DNA of 64,000 nucleotides from Kitasatospora aureofaciens (GCF_001188955.3 NZ_JPRF03000035.1:21105-85104), one strand, 5' to 3'; positions 49,497-58,709 are shown, counted from the stretch's first letter. Notes: generated by a model from the sequence alone, not told the origin. Program-made: numbers and translations.

Positions 49497-50546
49497 ATGG
49501 ACGGATGGGTGGGGGCCTGGACCGGCGGGCGGGCGGCGGTGCACTTCGGGAACGTCGCGGATTTCAACGCGCAGTTCTTCGCCCCGGGCACGGACGCCTA
49601 GCAGCGCGCCCGGCGGCTGCGGCAGGCGCACCACTACGCCTGCCTGGCCGTCGGGTACAGCCCGGAGCCGGCGGTGCTGGTGCTGCCCGCCGAGGTCGAC
49701 CGGGAGTGGACCGACTGGCTGGCCCGGGAGTTGGAGTGGGGCCCGGTCGAGGTGCACAGCGGAGTCGCGGACGGCCGGACGTTCGCCGAGGCGCTCGCCG
49801 CCCGGCCCGCCCTCGCCGCGCGGATCGCCGACTCCGGTCTTCCGGTGCTCAGTTGGGGCCGTACCGCCGCGCAGGGCGAGGGGCCGGAGCTGGCCGCCGT
49901 CCGCCGCTACGAGTCCAAGGCCGCCGCGCACGGGCTGTTCGCCGCCCTGGCCGCCGAGCACCCCGGGATCGTCGTCCCCGCGCAGGAGCGCCCGGAGAGC
50001 CGCCGCCGGGCGGCGCGGCGGCTGACCGTCCGCGCCGCCCGGGGGCTGACCACCGTACTGAAGAGCCCGCACGGCGTCGGCGGCTACGGCACCGTCGTGG
50101 TCGAGCCCGCCGAGCTGTTCGCCGCGGGCGGCGGGAGCGCCCTGCTGCGCCGCCTGGTCCGCTCCGACACCATGCCGCGCCACGGCGAGTTACTGCTGGA
50201 GGAGTACGTCGCCCCGGGCCCGGCCGCCCGGCTGCGCGACCTCACCTACGACGCCGTGGTCGGCCCGGACGGCGCCGTGCACCCCGTCGGTGCCGGCGCC
50301 ATGGAGGTGGCCGGCACCCGCTACCAGGGCGTCACCGTCGGCCCCGGCGCCGTCCCCCGGGCCGCCGCCGAGACGGCCCGCCGGTTCGCCCTCGCGGTGG
50401 GGGAGCGGCTCGCCGCGGACGGCTACCGCGGCTGGTTCGACGTCGACTTCGTCACCGACCGGCCGACCGTCAGCCGCTTCCCAGGGGTCGGCTCCACCTC
50501 GACCACGGCCGCCTCCCGCACCGCGGGGTGGGCGCGCTCCCCGTAG
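49497..50546 (+). pseudogene. ATP-grasp peptide ligase (PGM1-like) pseudogene
   Basis: The frame starts MDGWVGAWTGGRAAVHFGNV, hits an in-frame TAG at 49599-49601, and continues in the same frame. The rest has a pre-ATP-grasp domain (GLPVLSWGRTAAQG), a nucleotide loop (VLKSPHGVGGYGTVVVEP), LLEEYVAPGP and GWFDVDFVTD. The last ATP-grasp part with its metal-binding Glu/Asn is missing; after ~50480 the sequence is antisense to NRPS debris. Two lesions, a nonsense codon and a 3' truncation, make it a clear pseudogene. Relatives ligate amino acids to peptides. Confidence 0.75.
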
Positions 50547-50653
50547 GTCAGCTCCGCCCCGCCGCAGCGCACCGCCACCGCCTGCGGCGCCCGGCGGGCC
50601 TGCCGCTCGACCAGTCCGTGCACGGTCCCCGGCCGCTCCGAGTCAGCCACCAT
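50423..50653 (-). pseudogene. NRPS adenylation-domain remnant with internal deletion
   Basis: The minus strand has a strong ribosome site (GAGGGGGAGG) and MVADSERPGTVHGLVERQAR, then VAVRCGGAELTYGE, the classical start of an adenylation domain. The frame then jumps to RAHPAVREAAVVEV, which belongs hundreds of residues later near motifs A8-A9. The core is therefore deleted. The frame finally runs into the antisense of the ATP-grasp pseudogene. It is the scar of a lost nonribosomal peptide locus. Confidence 0.75.
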
Positions 50654-50858
50654 CACGCCTCCCCCTCGCTCCCCTCGGAAAGGCACCATGTTCCTCCCAA
50701 CTCCCCTCGTGCAACAGGGTTCTGCCGCGTCCACCCATCGGACGGACGGAGTCCGCCCAGGCCGGCGGTTGTACGGTGCACACGGACGGTCGGCGCCGGC
50801 CCGTCCGGTGCGGCGCCCCCGCCCGCACCCTGCCCGGCGCCATGAATCGGAGTTCCCC

Positions 50859-51674
50859 ATGAGCCCGTCCTTCGACGGCCCGCTGCTGCGCACCCAGGAT
50901 GTGGACGTCGTGCGCGACGGCCGGCACCTGCTGCGCGGCATCACCCTGGAGATCCGGCCCGGCGAGCACTGGGCGCTGCTCGGCCCCAACGGGGCGGGCA
51001 AGTCCACGCTGCTGGCCCTGCTCGGCGCGGTCTCCCACCCCACCCGGGGCACGGTGGACGTGCTCGGCCGCCGACTCGGCCGCGTGGACGTCCGTGAGCT
51101 GCGCGCCCACCTCGGGCACGTCAACCCGCGCCACCCGCTGCGCTCGCCGCTGAGCGTGCGCGAGGTGGTGCTCACCGGCTCCACCAACACCATCGAGCCG
51201 GAGTGGCACCGCAAGCCCGCCCCCGAGGCGGTGGAGCGCGCCGAGCAGCTGATCGAGACGCTCGGCATGGGCGCGATGGCCGAGGCCCCGTGGACCACCC
51301 TCTCCCAGGGCGAGCGCGGCCGGGCGCTGATCGCCCGTGCGCTGATGCCCAGCCCCCGGCTGCTGCTGCTCGACGAACCCGCCACCGGGCTGGACCTCAC
51401 CGCCCGCGAGCTACTGCTGGACAGCCTGGACCTGCTGCGCCACCAGCACCCGGAGCTGGCCAGCGTGCTGGTCACCCACCACCTGGAGGAGCTGCCGGAG
51501 AGCACCACCCACGCCCTGCTGCTGCGCGGCGGCGAGTGCGTGGCGGCCGGGCCGGTGGACGAGGTGATGACCACCGGGCTGATCAGCGAGACCTTCGGCC
51601 ACCCGATCCGGATCAGCCGCCACGAGGGCCGCTGGACGGCCCGGGCGGCGGCCCGTCGAGCCCCCGGCAGGTAG
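50859..51674 (+). CDS. ABC transporter ATP-binding protein
   Basis: The 271-residue ATPase has GPNGAGKST (Walker A), LSQGERGRALIARAL (signature), LLLLDEPATGLD (Walker B) and VTHHLEEL (H-loop). The layout resembles the YlmA/ModF-like group that occurs without an adjacent permease. No permease gene is next to it. It could energise an unlinked transporter or act in another ATP-dependent role. The efe iron operon starts downstream with its own promoter, so co-function is not assumed. Confidence 0.88.
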   Translation: MSPSFDGPLLRTQDVDVVRDGRHLLRGITLEIRPGEHWALLGPNGAGKSTLLALLGAVSHPTRGTVDVLGRRLGRVDVRELRAHLGHVNPRHPLRSPLSVREVVLTGSTNTIEPEWHRKPAPEAVERAEQLIETLGMGAMAEAPWTTLSQGERGRALIARALMPSPRLLLLDEPATGLDLTARELLLDSLDLLRHQHPELASVLVTHHLEELPESTTHALLLRGGECVAAGPVDEVMTTGLISETFGHPIRISRHEGRWTARAAARRAPGR

Positions 51675-51724
51675 CGGATCGGGTCGGGCGGGGGGCCGGG
51701 TATCGACGGTAAAGAGTTCTTACG

Positions 51725-51743
51725 TAAGGTATGCCTTAGCTAA
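51725..51743 (+). promoter_or_regulatory. Iron box (DtxR/IdeR/DmdR-type operator)
   Basis: Read on the minus strand TTAGCTAAGGCATACCTTA matches the 19-bp actinobacterial iron box (TTAGGTTAGGCTAACCTAA) at 14 of 19 positions. It lies 73 bases before efeO. DmdR1/IdeR with Fe2+ would bind and repress. Confidence 0.8.
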
Positions 51744-51750
51744 AAAGGAG

Positions 51751-51769
51751 GCGCCGGCCCGGTCGGCGC
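51751..51769 (+). other. Hairpin in the efeO leader
   Basis: GCGCCG - GCCCGGT - CGGCGC followed by TTT lies between the iron box and the efeO start. It might terminate read-through from the ABC gene or attenuate the leader. Confidence 0.4.
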
Positions 51770-51815
51770 TTTACCCGGCCTTGGCACCCCCATGCCCTTT
51801 TCCGTTGGAGCACCC

Positions 51816-52964
51816 ATGCCCGCCCGCCGCCGTTCCACCGCAGCCGCCCTGCTCAGCCTCGCCGTGGCGACCGCCGCCCTGGCCGGCTGCGCCTCGAAGA
51901 AGGACGACAAGGCCGGCGGCGCGGACGCGGTCAAGATCAACGCCACCGACACCGCCTGCGAGGTCTCCACGACCAGCTTCCCGGGCGGCCACGTGGTGCT
52001 GGACATCAGCAACAAGGGCTCCAAGACCACCGAGGTCTACGTCTACGCCGCCGGGGACAAGATCGTCACCGAGCGGGAGAACATCGGCCCCGGCACCAAG
52101 GCCTCCATCAACGCCGAGATCAAGGCCGGCTCGTACGAGATCGCCTGCAAGCCCGGCATGGTCGGCGACGGCATCCGCCAGAAGATCACCGTGACCGGCG
52201 AGGGCGGCAGCACCGCCCCGGCCGACCCGCGTCTGGGCGCCGCCGTCGACTCCTACCGCAAGTACGCCCAGGAGCAGGCCGACGCCACCGTCCCGGCCGT
52301 CGAGGCCTTCGCCGCCGCGATCAAGGGCGGCGACCTGGAGAAGGCCAAGTCGCTGTACGCGCCCTCGCGCACCGGCTGGGAGCGCACCGAGCCGGTCGCC
52401 GAGAGCTTCGGGGACGTCGACCCCAAGACCGACACCCGCGAGGACAAGCTGGAGCAGGGCCAGCAGTGGACCGGATGGCACCGGCTGGAGAAGGCCCTCT
52501 GGGCCGACGCGAAGACCGGCGACGACGAGAAGAAGCTCGCCGACCAGCTGGTCGCCGACCTCAAGGACTGGCAGAAGAAGATCCCCGAGGCGGAGATCAC
52601 CGCGACCAGCATGGCCAACGGAGCGAAGGAACTGCTGGACGAGGTCGCCACCAACAAGATCACCGGCGAGGAGGACCGCTACAGCCACACCGACCTCGCG
52701 GACTTCCAGGCCAACGTCGAGGGCGCCCAGAAGGCCTACGAGCTGCTGAAGCCGGTCGCCGCCGAGAAGGACCCGGAGCTCGCCAGGACGCTCGACTCCG
52801 AGTTCGCCGCCATCACCGCCCTGCTCGCCAAGTACAAGCAGGCCGACGGCACCTTCACCCCCTACGACAAGGTCACCGAGGCCGAGCGCAAGGCCTTCTC
52901 CGACGCGGTGAACTCGCTGGGCGAGCCGCTGTCGAAGCTGGCCGCCGCCGTGGTCGTCAAGTAG
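51816..52964 (+). CDS. efeO: Iron uptake lipoprotein EfeO (cupredoxin + M75)
   Basis: The 382-residue lipoprotein has a signal peptide ending LAGC, an N-terminal cupredoxin-like domain (about 35-125, with CEVSTTSFPGGHVVLDISN and EIACKPGM) and a C-terminal imelysin-like M75 domain with GWHRLEKALW (HxxE metal motif). EfeO is thought to bind extracytoplasmic iron or a copper cofactor and deliver it to the permease EfeU. ATG 51816 has GGAG upstream and is preferred to ATG 51792. It is first in the order efeO-efeB-efeU and lies behind an iron box. Confidence 0.93.
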   Translation: MPARRRSTAAALLSLAVATAALAGCASKKDDKAGGADAVKINATDTACEVSTTSFPGGHVVLDISNKGSKTTEVYVYAAGDKIVTERENIGPGTKASINAEIKAGSYEIACKPGMVGDGIRQKITVTGEGGSTAPADPRLGAAVDSYRKYAQEQADATVPAVEAFAAAIKGGDLEKAKSLYAPSRTGWERTEPVAESFGDVDPKTDTREDKLEQGQQWTGWHRLEKALWADAKTGDDEKKLADQLVADLKDWQKKIPEAEITATSMANGAKELLDEVATNKITGEEDRYSHTDLADFQANVEGAQKAYELLKPVAAEKDPELARTLDSEFAAITALLAKYKQADGTFTPYDKVTEAERKAFSDAVNSLGEPLSKLAAAVVVK

Positions 52965-53020
52965 CCGGTCCCCGACCGAAGTCCAGTAGTTCCGCAAGAG
53001 TGAGAAGGGCCCGCCCGCCG

Positions 53021-54331
53021 ATGGACGCCGAGAACGAGCAGCAGAACGGCACCCCGGCCGCTGCCGCCACTGCCACCCCCGACCGGGCCGCGGTCAGCCG
53101 GCGCGCCGTCATCGGCTGGGCCGGCGCGGGCGTCGCGCTCGGCGTCGCCGCCGCCGGCTCGGTCGCCGCGGCCGTCCGGCAGGACGACGACCCGGCCCCG
53201 GCGGCGAACGCCGTGGTCGGCGGGGAGGTGCCGTTCTACGGCGAGCACCAGGCGGGCATCTCCACCCCGGTCCAGGACCGGCTGCACTTCGCGGCCTTCG
53301 ACGTCTCGGAGAAGGCCACCCGGGACTCCCTGGTCAAGCTCCTCAAGGAGTGGACCAGGGCGGCCGCCGCGATGACCGGCGGCCGCGAGGTCGGCACCGG
53401 CGCCGTCCCCGCCTCCGCCGAGGCGCCGCCGGACGACACCGGCGAGGCGCTCGGCCTGCCCGCCTCCAGGCTCACCCTCACCATCGGCTTCGGGCCGAGC
53501 CTGTTCGAGAAGGACGGCATCGACCGCTTCGGCCTCAAGGCCCAGCGCCCCGACGCCCTGATCGAACTGCCCACCTTCAAGGGCGACAAGCTCGACCCGC
53601 TGCGCAGCGGTGGCGACCTCTGCGTCCAGGCCTGCGCCGACGACCCCCAGGTCGCGGTGCACGCGATCCGCAACCTGGCCCGGATCGGCATGGGCACCGT
53701 CAACATCCGCTGGTCCCAGCTCGGTTTCGGCAAGACCTCCTCGACCACCCCGGACGAGCAGACCCCGCGCAACCTGATGGGGTTCAAGGACGGCACCCAC
53801 AACATCGCGGGCACCGACACCGCCAACCTGTCCGAGCACGTCTGGGCCGCCCCCGGTGACGGCCCGGAGTGGATGACCGGCGGCTCCTACCTGGTCGCCC
53901 GGCGGATCCGGATGCACATCGAGACCTGGGACCGCGCCTCGCTCAAGGACCAGGAGGACACCTTCGGCCGCACCAAGGGCGAGGGCGCCCCGTACGGCAG
54001 GGCCAAGGAGCACGACGCCCCGGACCTCAAGGCGATGCCCGCGACCTCGCACGTAGCCCTGGCCCACCCGGACGCCAACAACGGCCTGATGATCCTGCGC
54101 CGCGGCTTCTCCTTCACCGACGGCACCGACGGCCTCGGCCGCCTGGACGCCGGACTGTTCTTCCTCGCCTACCAGCGCGACACCCGCAAGGCCTTCGTGC
54201 CGCTGCAGCAGCGGCTCGCGGCCTCCGACAAGCTCAACGAGTACATCCAGCACGTCGGCTCCGCCCACTTCGCCTGCCCGGCGGGGGTGCGCAAGCCGGG
54301 GGAGTGGTGGGGCCAGGCCCTCTTCGGCTGA
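53021..54331 (+). CDS. efeB: Deferrochelatase/DyP-type peroxidase EfeB
   Basis: The 436-residue protein has a Tat signal (SRRAVIGWAGAGVALG), then the dye-decolourising peroxidase fold. MGFKDGTHN is the distal GxxDG motif with catalytic Asp, and TSHVALAHP holds the candidate proximal histidine. EfeB is exported folded with haem. In the Efe system it oxidises Fe2+ or removes iron from haem. It follows efeO by 56 bases and precedes efeU. Confidence 0.93.
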   Translation: MDAENEQQNGTPAAAATATPDRAAVSRRAVIGWAGAGVALGVAAAGSVAAAVRQDDDPAPAANAVVGGEVPFYGEHQAGISTPVQDRLHFAAFDVSEKATRDSLVKLLKEWTRAAAAMTGGREVGTGAVPASAEAPPDDTGEALGLPASRLTLTIGFGPSLFEKDGIDRFGLKAQRPDALIELPTFKGDKLDPLRSGGDLCVQACADDPQVAVHAIRNLARIGMGTVNIRWSQLGFGKTSSTTPDEQTPRNLMGFKDGTHNIAGTDTANLSEHVWAAPGDGPEWMTGGSYLVARRIRMHIETWDRASLKDQEDTFGRTKGEGAPYGRAKEHDAPDLKAMPATSHVALAHPDANNGLMILRRGFSFTDGTDGLGRLDAGLFFLAYQRDTRKAFVPLQQRLAASDKLNEYIQHVGSAHFACPAGVRKPGEWWGQALFG

Positions 54332-54365
54332 TGTCACCCACCCCCACCACCACGAGGAGTCAGCC

Positions 54366-55199
54366 GTGTTCGGCAACTACCTGATCGGCCTGCGCGAAGG
54401 CCTCGAAGCCAGCCTGGTCGTCTGCATCCTGATCGCCTATCTGGTCAAGACCGACCGCCGGGACAAGCTGCCGCCGGTCTGGCTCGGCGTCAGCGCGGCC
54501 GTGGTGCTCTCCATGGCCTTCGGCGCGGTGCTGCAGTTCGGCTCCTCACAGCTCACCTTCGAGGCCCAGGAGGCGCTCGGCGGCTCGCTGTCGATCATCT
54601 CGGTCGGGCTGGTGACCTGGATGGTGTTCTGGATGCGGCGCACCGCCCGGCACCTGAAGACCGAACTGCACGGCAAGCTGGACGCGGCGATCGCGATGGG
54701 CACGACGGCCCTGGTGGTCACCTCCTTCCTGGCCGTCGGCCGCGAGGGCCTGGAGACCGCGCTGTTCATCTGGTCGGCCGTGCAGGCCACCGACGACGGC
54801 TGGAACCCGCTGGTCGGCGCCGCGCTCGGCCTGCTCACCTCGGTGGTGCTCGGCTGGCTGTTCTACCGGGGCGCGCTGAGGATCAACCTGGCGAAGTTCT
54901 TCACCTGGACCGGCGCGATGCTGGTCGTGGTCGCGGCCGGCGTGCTCGCCTACGGGGTGCACGACCTCCAGGAGGCCGGCTGGCTGCCCGGCCTGCACTC
55001 GCTGGCCTTCGACATCTCCAGCACCATCCCCAAGGACAGCTGGTACGGCACCCTGCTGAAGGGCGTGTTCAACTTCCAGCCGGACCCGACCGTCCTGCAA
55101 CTGGTGGTCTGGCTGGCCTACCTGCTGCCCACCCTGGCCGTCTTCTTCAACCTCTTCGGGAGCAGGGCGAAGCCCGTCACCGCCAAGTCGGCCGCCTGA
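54366..55199 (+). CDS. efeU: Ferrous/ferric iron permease EfeU (FTR1 family)
   Basis: The 277-residue membrane protein has about seven helices and the two FTR1 iron-binding motifs, LREGLEASL (10-14) and GREGLETAL (about 125-129). It imports iron delivered by EfeO. The GTG start has GAGGAG upstream. It ends the operon, and a GC-rich hairpin follows. Gene order O-B-U differs from the enterobacterial U-O-B. Confidence 0.95.
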   Translation: MFGNYLIGLREGLEASLVVCILIAYLVKTDRRDKLPPVWLGVSAAVVLSMAFGAVLQFGSSQLTFEAQEALGGSLSIISVGLVTWMVFWMRRTARHLKTELHGKLDAAIAMGTTALVVTSFLAVGREGLETALFIWSAVQATDDGWNPLVGAALGLLTSVVLGWLFYRGALRINLAKFFTWTGAMLVVVAAGVLAYGVHDLQEAGWLPGLHSLAFDISSTIPKDSWYGTLLKGVFNFQPDPTVLQLVVWLAYLLPTLAVFFNLFGSRAKPVTAKSAA

Positions 55200-55223
55200 C
55201 CCGGCAGTTCGACCTCACTCCAC

Positions 55224-55259
55224 CCGCCCCGCCCGGCCGTCGAACGCCCGGCGGGGCGG
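55224..55259 (+). terminator. Hairpin terminator after efeU
   Basis: CCGCCCCGCC pairs perfectly with GGCGGGGCGG over 10 bp, with further short pairing in the loop. It lies about 25 bases after the efeU stop. Confidence 0.72.
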
Positions 55260-55425
55260 TGTCGTTCCCGGCGGCGGGTGACCGTCCGTGAGCGCTACTC
55301 CTCGTACGCACCACGCGGGATCCCCGGGTGGAGTGGCACCTCCGGCCTGCCGCGGTCATGCTGGGAGGCGGACGGCCTCGCTCGACCTGCGTACCTCGCA
55401 CCACCCGCGTACCCACGGAGAGAAC

Positions 55426-56049
55426 ATGAACGTCCACAAACCCTCCTGCTCGTCCGTCATCGGCACCGGCACGCTCGCCGCCACCCTCCTGCTCACCGTG
55501 TGCGGCACTGCCGGAGCACAGACACCGCCGACGGCGGTCGACAAGGCCACCACCGCCACCGCGGCGGCGGCTCCCCGGTCGGCCACTCCCCGCTGCACCG
55601 CCGACGACCTCGCCGCGACCGTACAGCTCCAGAACACCGGCTCCGCGAAGAACGCCGGTTCCGCGATGGTGATGCTGCAGAACAAGGGCAGCCGCACCTG
55701 CACCCTGCGGGGCTACCCGGGCTTCGCCGGACTGCTCGCCAACAACCGTTCGGACAGGCTGGCCGTCAAGCGTGTGCCGCACCCCGGGCCGCCGATGCGG
55801 GTCACCCTCAAGCCGGGTGCGACCGCCTTCGCCGGTCTGAAGTGGACCACCTGCCAGAAGTCCGACAAGAACTGCCACGTGATCGCCGGGCTGCGGCTCA
55901 CCCCGCCGGACGGGAACAGGCAGCTGACGGCCAAGGTGGTCGGCCTGAACGGTCAGGCCGTCACCCAACTGACCGTCTCCGCGGCCGGACTGACCACCGG
56001 CACGCTGCAACCCACCAGCCAGGGCGTGGTGTTCGCGCCTGGATCGTGA
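55426..56049 (+). CDS. Secreted DUF4232 domain protein
   Basis: The 207-residue protein has a signal peptide (SVIGTGTLAATLLLTVCGTAGA) and a DUF4232 domain: CTADDLAATVQLQ, NAGSAMVMLQNKGSRTCTL with YPGFAGLL, and WTTCQKSDKNCHV. Four cysteines probably form disulfides. The fold is an immunoglobulin-like beta sandwich of unknown role on the actinobacterial surface. ATG 55426 is chosen since GGAGAG precedes it and the signal peptide starts there. Confidence 0.85.
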   Translation: MNVHKPSCSSVIGTGTLAATLLLTVCGTAGAQTPPTAVDKATTATAAAAPRSATPRCTADDLAATVQLQNTGSAKNAGSAMVMLQNKGSRTCTLRGYPGFAGLLANNRSDRLAVKRVPHPGPPMRVTLKPGATAFAGLKWTTCQKSDKNCHVIAGLRLTPPDGNRQLTAKVVGLNGQAVTQLTVSAAGLTTGTLQPTSQGVVFAPGS

Positions 56050-56070
56050 CGCACCTTGGCCATGACGCGC

Positions 56071-56105
56071 AGGAGCCCCGGACGGTGTGACCGTCCGGGG
56101 CTCCT
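56071..56105. terminator. Bidirectional hairpin terminator
   Basis: AGGAGCCCCGGACGGT - GTG - ACCGTCCGGGGCTCCT is a perfect 16-bp stem between the convergent DUF4232 and ABC permease genes. Confidence 0.88.
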
Positions 56106-56120
56106 GTCGTCGGCCCCGTA

Positions 56121-58709
56121 CTACTCGCTCCTGATCGCGTCCAGGATGTCCAGCTTCGCCGCCCGGTGGGCGGGCCAGAGCGCGGCCAGCAGGCCGATCA
56201 CGGCGGCCGCGAGCAGGAAGCAGACGATCTGCAGCGGCGGCACGACGGTGGTGATGCCCTTGAGGTCGTCGGCCAGGGTCCGGACGCCCGCCCAGGCGAC
56301 CAGGATGCCGAGGCCGACCCCGACCAGCCCGCCGAACAGCGCGATCAGCAGCGACTCCAGACGGACCATCCGGCGGATGCCCAGCCGGTCCAGGCCGATC
56401 GCCCGCAGCATGCCGATCTCCCGGCGGCGCTCGAACACCGACATCGCCATGGTGTTGACCACACCGAGCACCGCGATCACCACGGACATGCCGAGCAGCC
56501 CGTACATCATGTTCAGGATGTTGGTGACGGCCTGGCGGCTCTCCGCCTTGATGTCCTTCTCGCCCTTGACGGCGATCAGGGGGTTGCCGCCGGTCGCGTC
56601 CCGCAGCGCCTGCTTGAGCTGCTCGGTCGCGCCGTTCGTCCCCTTGACCAGGACCTTCTCCAGGCCGGAGCCGGGCTGCGCGTGCGGGCCGACCACGGCC
56701 TCGGGTGCGAGCACCGGAGCCAGCGCGGTGTTGGCCTCCAGGACGCCGCCGACGGTGAGCGAGCCCTTGCTCCCGTCCGGGTAGGTCACGGCGAGGACGT
56801 CGCCGACCTTGTACCGGGCCTGCTCGGAGCGGCCCGAACTCACCAGCAGCTTGCCCTGCTCGAGCGCGTCCGCCGAGCCCTCCCTGATCCTGACGGTGGC
56901 CAGCTGGTCGATGGTCGCCGCGTCCACCGCGGTCAGGAACTCGTTCTCGCCGTCACCCGCACCCCGGCCCCGGTCCTGCCCCCGGTCGATGGTGACCGGG
57001 ACGCTGCGCTCGGTGCTCATCGCGCTGACGCCGGGCGCCTTGGCGATCTGGGCGGCGACCTCGGGGGAGAGGTCCGAGAAGTTCTGCATGGCGACGGTGT
57101 AGTCGGCCTTGAGGTCGCTGGAGGTGGAGTCGTCGACGGCCTTGTTCACCGAGGCGCCGACCACGGTCAGCGAGGTGATCAGGGTGACGCCGATGGTCAG
57201 CGCCGAGGCGGTGGCGGCGGTGCGGCGCGGGTTGCGCACCGCATTCTCCCGGGCGAGCTTGCCCGGGGTGCCGTACACGGCCCGCAGCAGCGGGGCGAAC
57301 AGTGCGATCAGCGGCCGGGAGAGCAGCGGGGTCAGCACGAACACGCCGATCAGCAGCGCGCCCGCGCCGAGCCCGACCAGCTTGACCTCCTTGCCGCTCG
57401 CACCGGCGGCCAGCGCGGCCGCCCCGGCCAGCGAGAACAGCAGCCCCACCGTGTTGCGCAGCCGCAGGCTCTTCTGGGTGGCGGGCTGCTCGGAGGAGCT
57501 CATCGCCGCGACCGGCGCGATCCGGGAGGCCCGGCGGGCGGGCAGCCAGGCGGCGACCAGGGTGACCAGCACGCCGACCGCGATCGCGGCGAGGACGGTG
57601 GTTGGGGCGATCACCAGCGGGCCGTCCGGCAGGTTGGCGTCCATCGGGCCGTTGAGCAGCGCCTTGAGCCCGAGGGCGATCCCGATGCCGGCCAGCAGGC
57701 CGGCGACGGAGGCGGTCAGGCCGACCAGCGCGGCCTCGACCTTCACCGAGCGGGTGATCTGCCGCCGGGTGGCGCCGACGGCGCGCAGCAGGGCCAGCTC
57801 CCTGGTGCGCTGGGCGACCAGCATGGAGAAGGTGTTGGCGATGATGAAGACCCCGACGAACAGCGCGATGGCGGCGAAGCCCATCAGGAAGGTGCTCAGG
57901 ATCCTGGTGCCCTGGGCGATCATCCGGTCCTGCTCATCGGCCAGTTCGCGGCCGGTCTTCGCCTTGAGGTTGTCGCCCTGGGGGAGGGCCTGCCTGACGG
58001 CGGCGAGCAGCGCGGTGTCGTCGGTGCCCGGCGCGGCCCTGACGTCCAGTTCGGCGAAGCGGCCGGGGCTGAGGTAGAGCTGCTGGGCGGTGGCGGTGTC
58101 GAAGGCGGCCAGCGAGCCGCCGGCCGTCACCCGCGGGTCGTTGGTGTGCAGGGTGCCGGTGAGCTTGAGCTGCATCACCGGGCCGTTGACCGCGACCCGC
58201 ACGGTGTCGCCGACCTTGAACCCGCCCTTCTCGGCGGTCCTGGTGTCGAGGGCGATCTCGCCGGCGTCCTTGGGGCCGCGGCCGGCGACCAGCGGGTAGC
58301 GCGGGTCGGTGCCGTCGGCGCCCGGCACGTAGTTGGTGCCGGTGGTGGAGAAGCCGTTGCCGATCAGCGCGCCCTTGTGGTCGGCGATGCCGGCGAAGCC
58401 GCTGACCACGCCGCGCACGTCGGCGGCGCCGGGCAGGGTGACGAGCTTGCGGCGGGTGTCCTCGGTGAGGGTCGGGCCGGCGGCGGTCCGGCCGCCGTGG
58501 TCGTAGCCGCGGCCGACGGCCTCGCTGTCGCTGACCGTGACGGCGATGTCGGCGTAGCTCTTGGAGTTCTGGGTCCTGAGCGCCTGGCCCATGGTGTCGG
58601 TGAAGACGAGCGTGCCGGCCACGAAGGCGGTGCCGAGCATGACGGCGAGCATCGTCATCAGCAGTCGGCCCTTGTGGGCCAGTACGTTGCGCAGTGCGGT
58701 GCGGAACAA
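56121..58709 (-). CDS. MacB/FtsX-type ABC transporter permease
   Basis: The 862-residue permease has an N-terminal helix (GRLLMTMLAVMLGTAFVAGT), a large extracytoplasmic domain, three helices with VAQRTRELALLRAVGATR, then a second copy of the layout ending VFERRREIGMLRAIGLDR and three more helices. This is the duplicated FtsX/MacB_PCD architecture. Such exporters move peptides, lipids or drugs, or act as mechanotransducers, rather than import nutrients. It follows the ATPase gene and shares its transcript. Confidence 0.93.
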   Translation of the reverse strand: MFRTALRNVLAHKGRLLMTMLAVMLGTAFVAGTLVFTDTMGQALRTQNSKSYADIAVTVSDSEAVGRGYDHGGRTAAGPTLTEDTRRKLVTLPGAADVRGVVSGFAGIADHKGALIGNGFSTTGTNYVPGADGTDPRYPLVAGRGPKDAGEIALDTRTAEKGGFKVGDTVRVAVNGPVMQLKLTGTLHTNDPRVTAGGSLAAFDTATAQQLYLSPGRFAELDVRAAPGTDDTALLAAVRQALPQGDNLKAKTGRELADEQDRMIAQGTRILSTFLMGFAAIALFVGVFIIANTFSMLVAQRTRELALLRAVGATRRQITRSVKVEAALVGLTASVAGLLAGIGIALGLKALLNGPMDANLPDGPLVIAPTTVLAAIAVGVLVTLVAAWLPARRASRIAPVAAMSSSEQPATQKSLRLRNTVGLLFSLAGAAALAAGASGKEVKLVGLGAGALLIGVFVLTPLLSRPLIALFAPLLRAVYGTPGKLARENAVRNPRRTAATASALTIGVTLITSLTVVGASVNKAVDDSTSSDLKADYTVAMQNFSDLSPEVAAQIAKAPGVSAMSTERSVPVTIDRGQDRGRGAGDGENEFLTAVDAATIDQLATVRIREGSADALEQGKLLVSSGRSEQARYKVGDVLAVTYPDGSKGSLTVGGVLEANTALAPVLAPEAVVGPHAQPGSGLEKVLVKGTNGATEQLKQALRDATGGNPLIAVKGEKDIKAESRQAVTNILNMMYGLLGMSVVIAVLGVVNTMAMSVFERRREIGMLRAIGLDRLGIRRMVRLESLLIALFGGLVGVGLGILVAWAGVRTLADDLKGITTVVPPLQIVCFLLAAAVIGLLAALWPAHRAAKLDILDAIRSE

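Noticed and set aside
49599..49601. TAG read as a recoded or pyrrolysine codon
   Set aside because: No pyl genes or recoding element are seen, and the same frame is truncated downstream, so pseudogenisation explains it better.
50688..51674. ABC ATPase as part of the efe operon
   Set aside because: The iron box and a leader hairpin lie between it and efeO, and Efe systems do not need an ABC ATPase.
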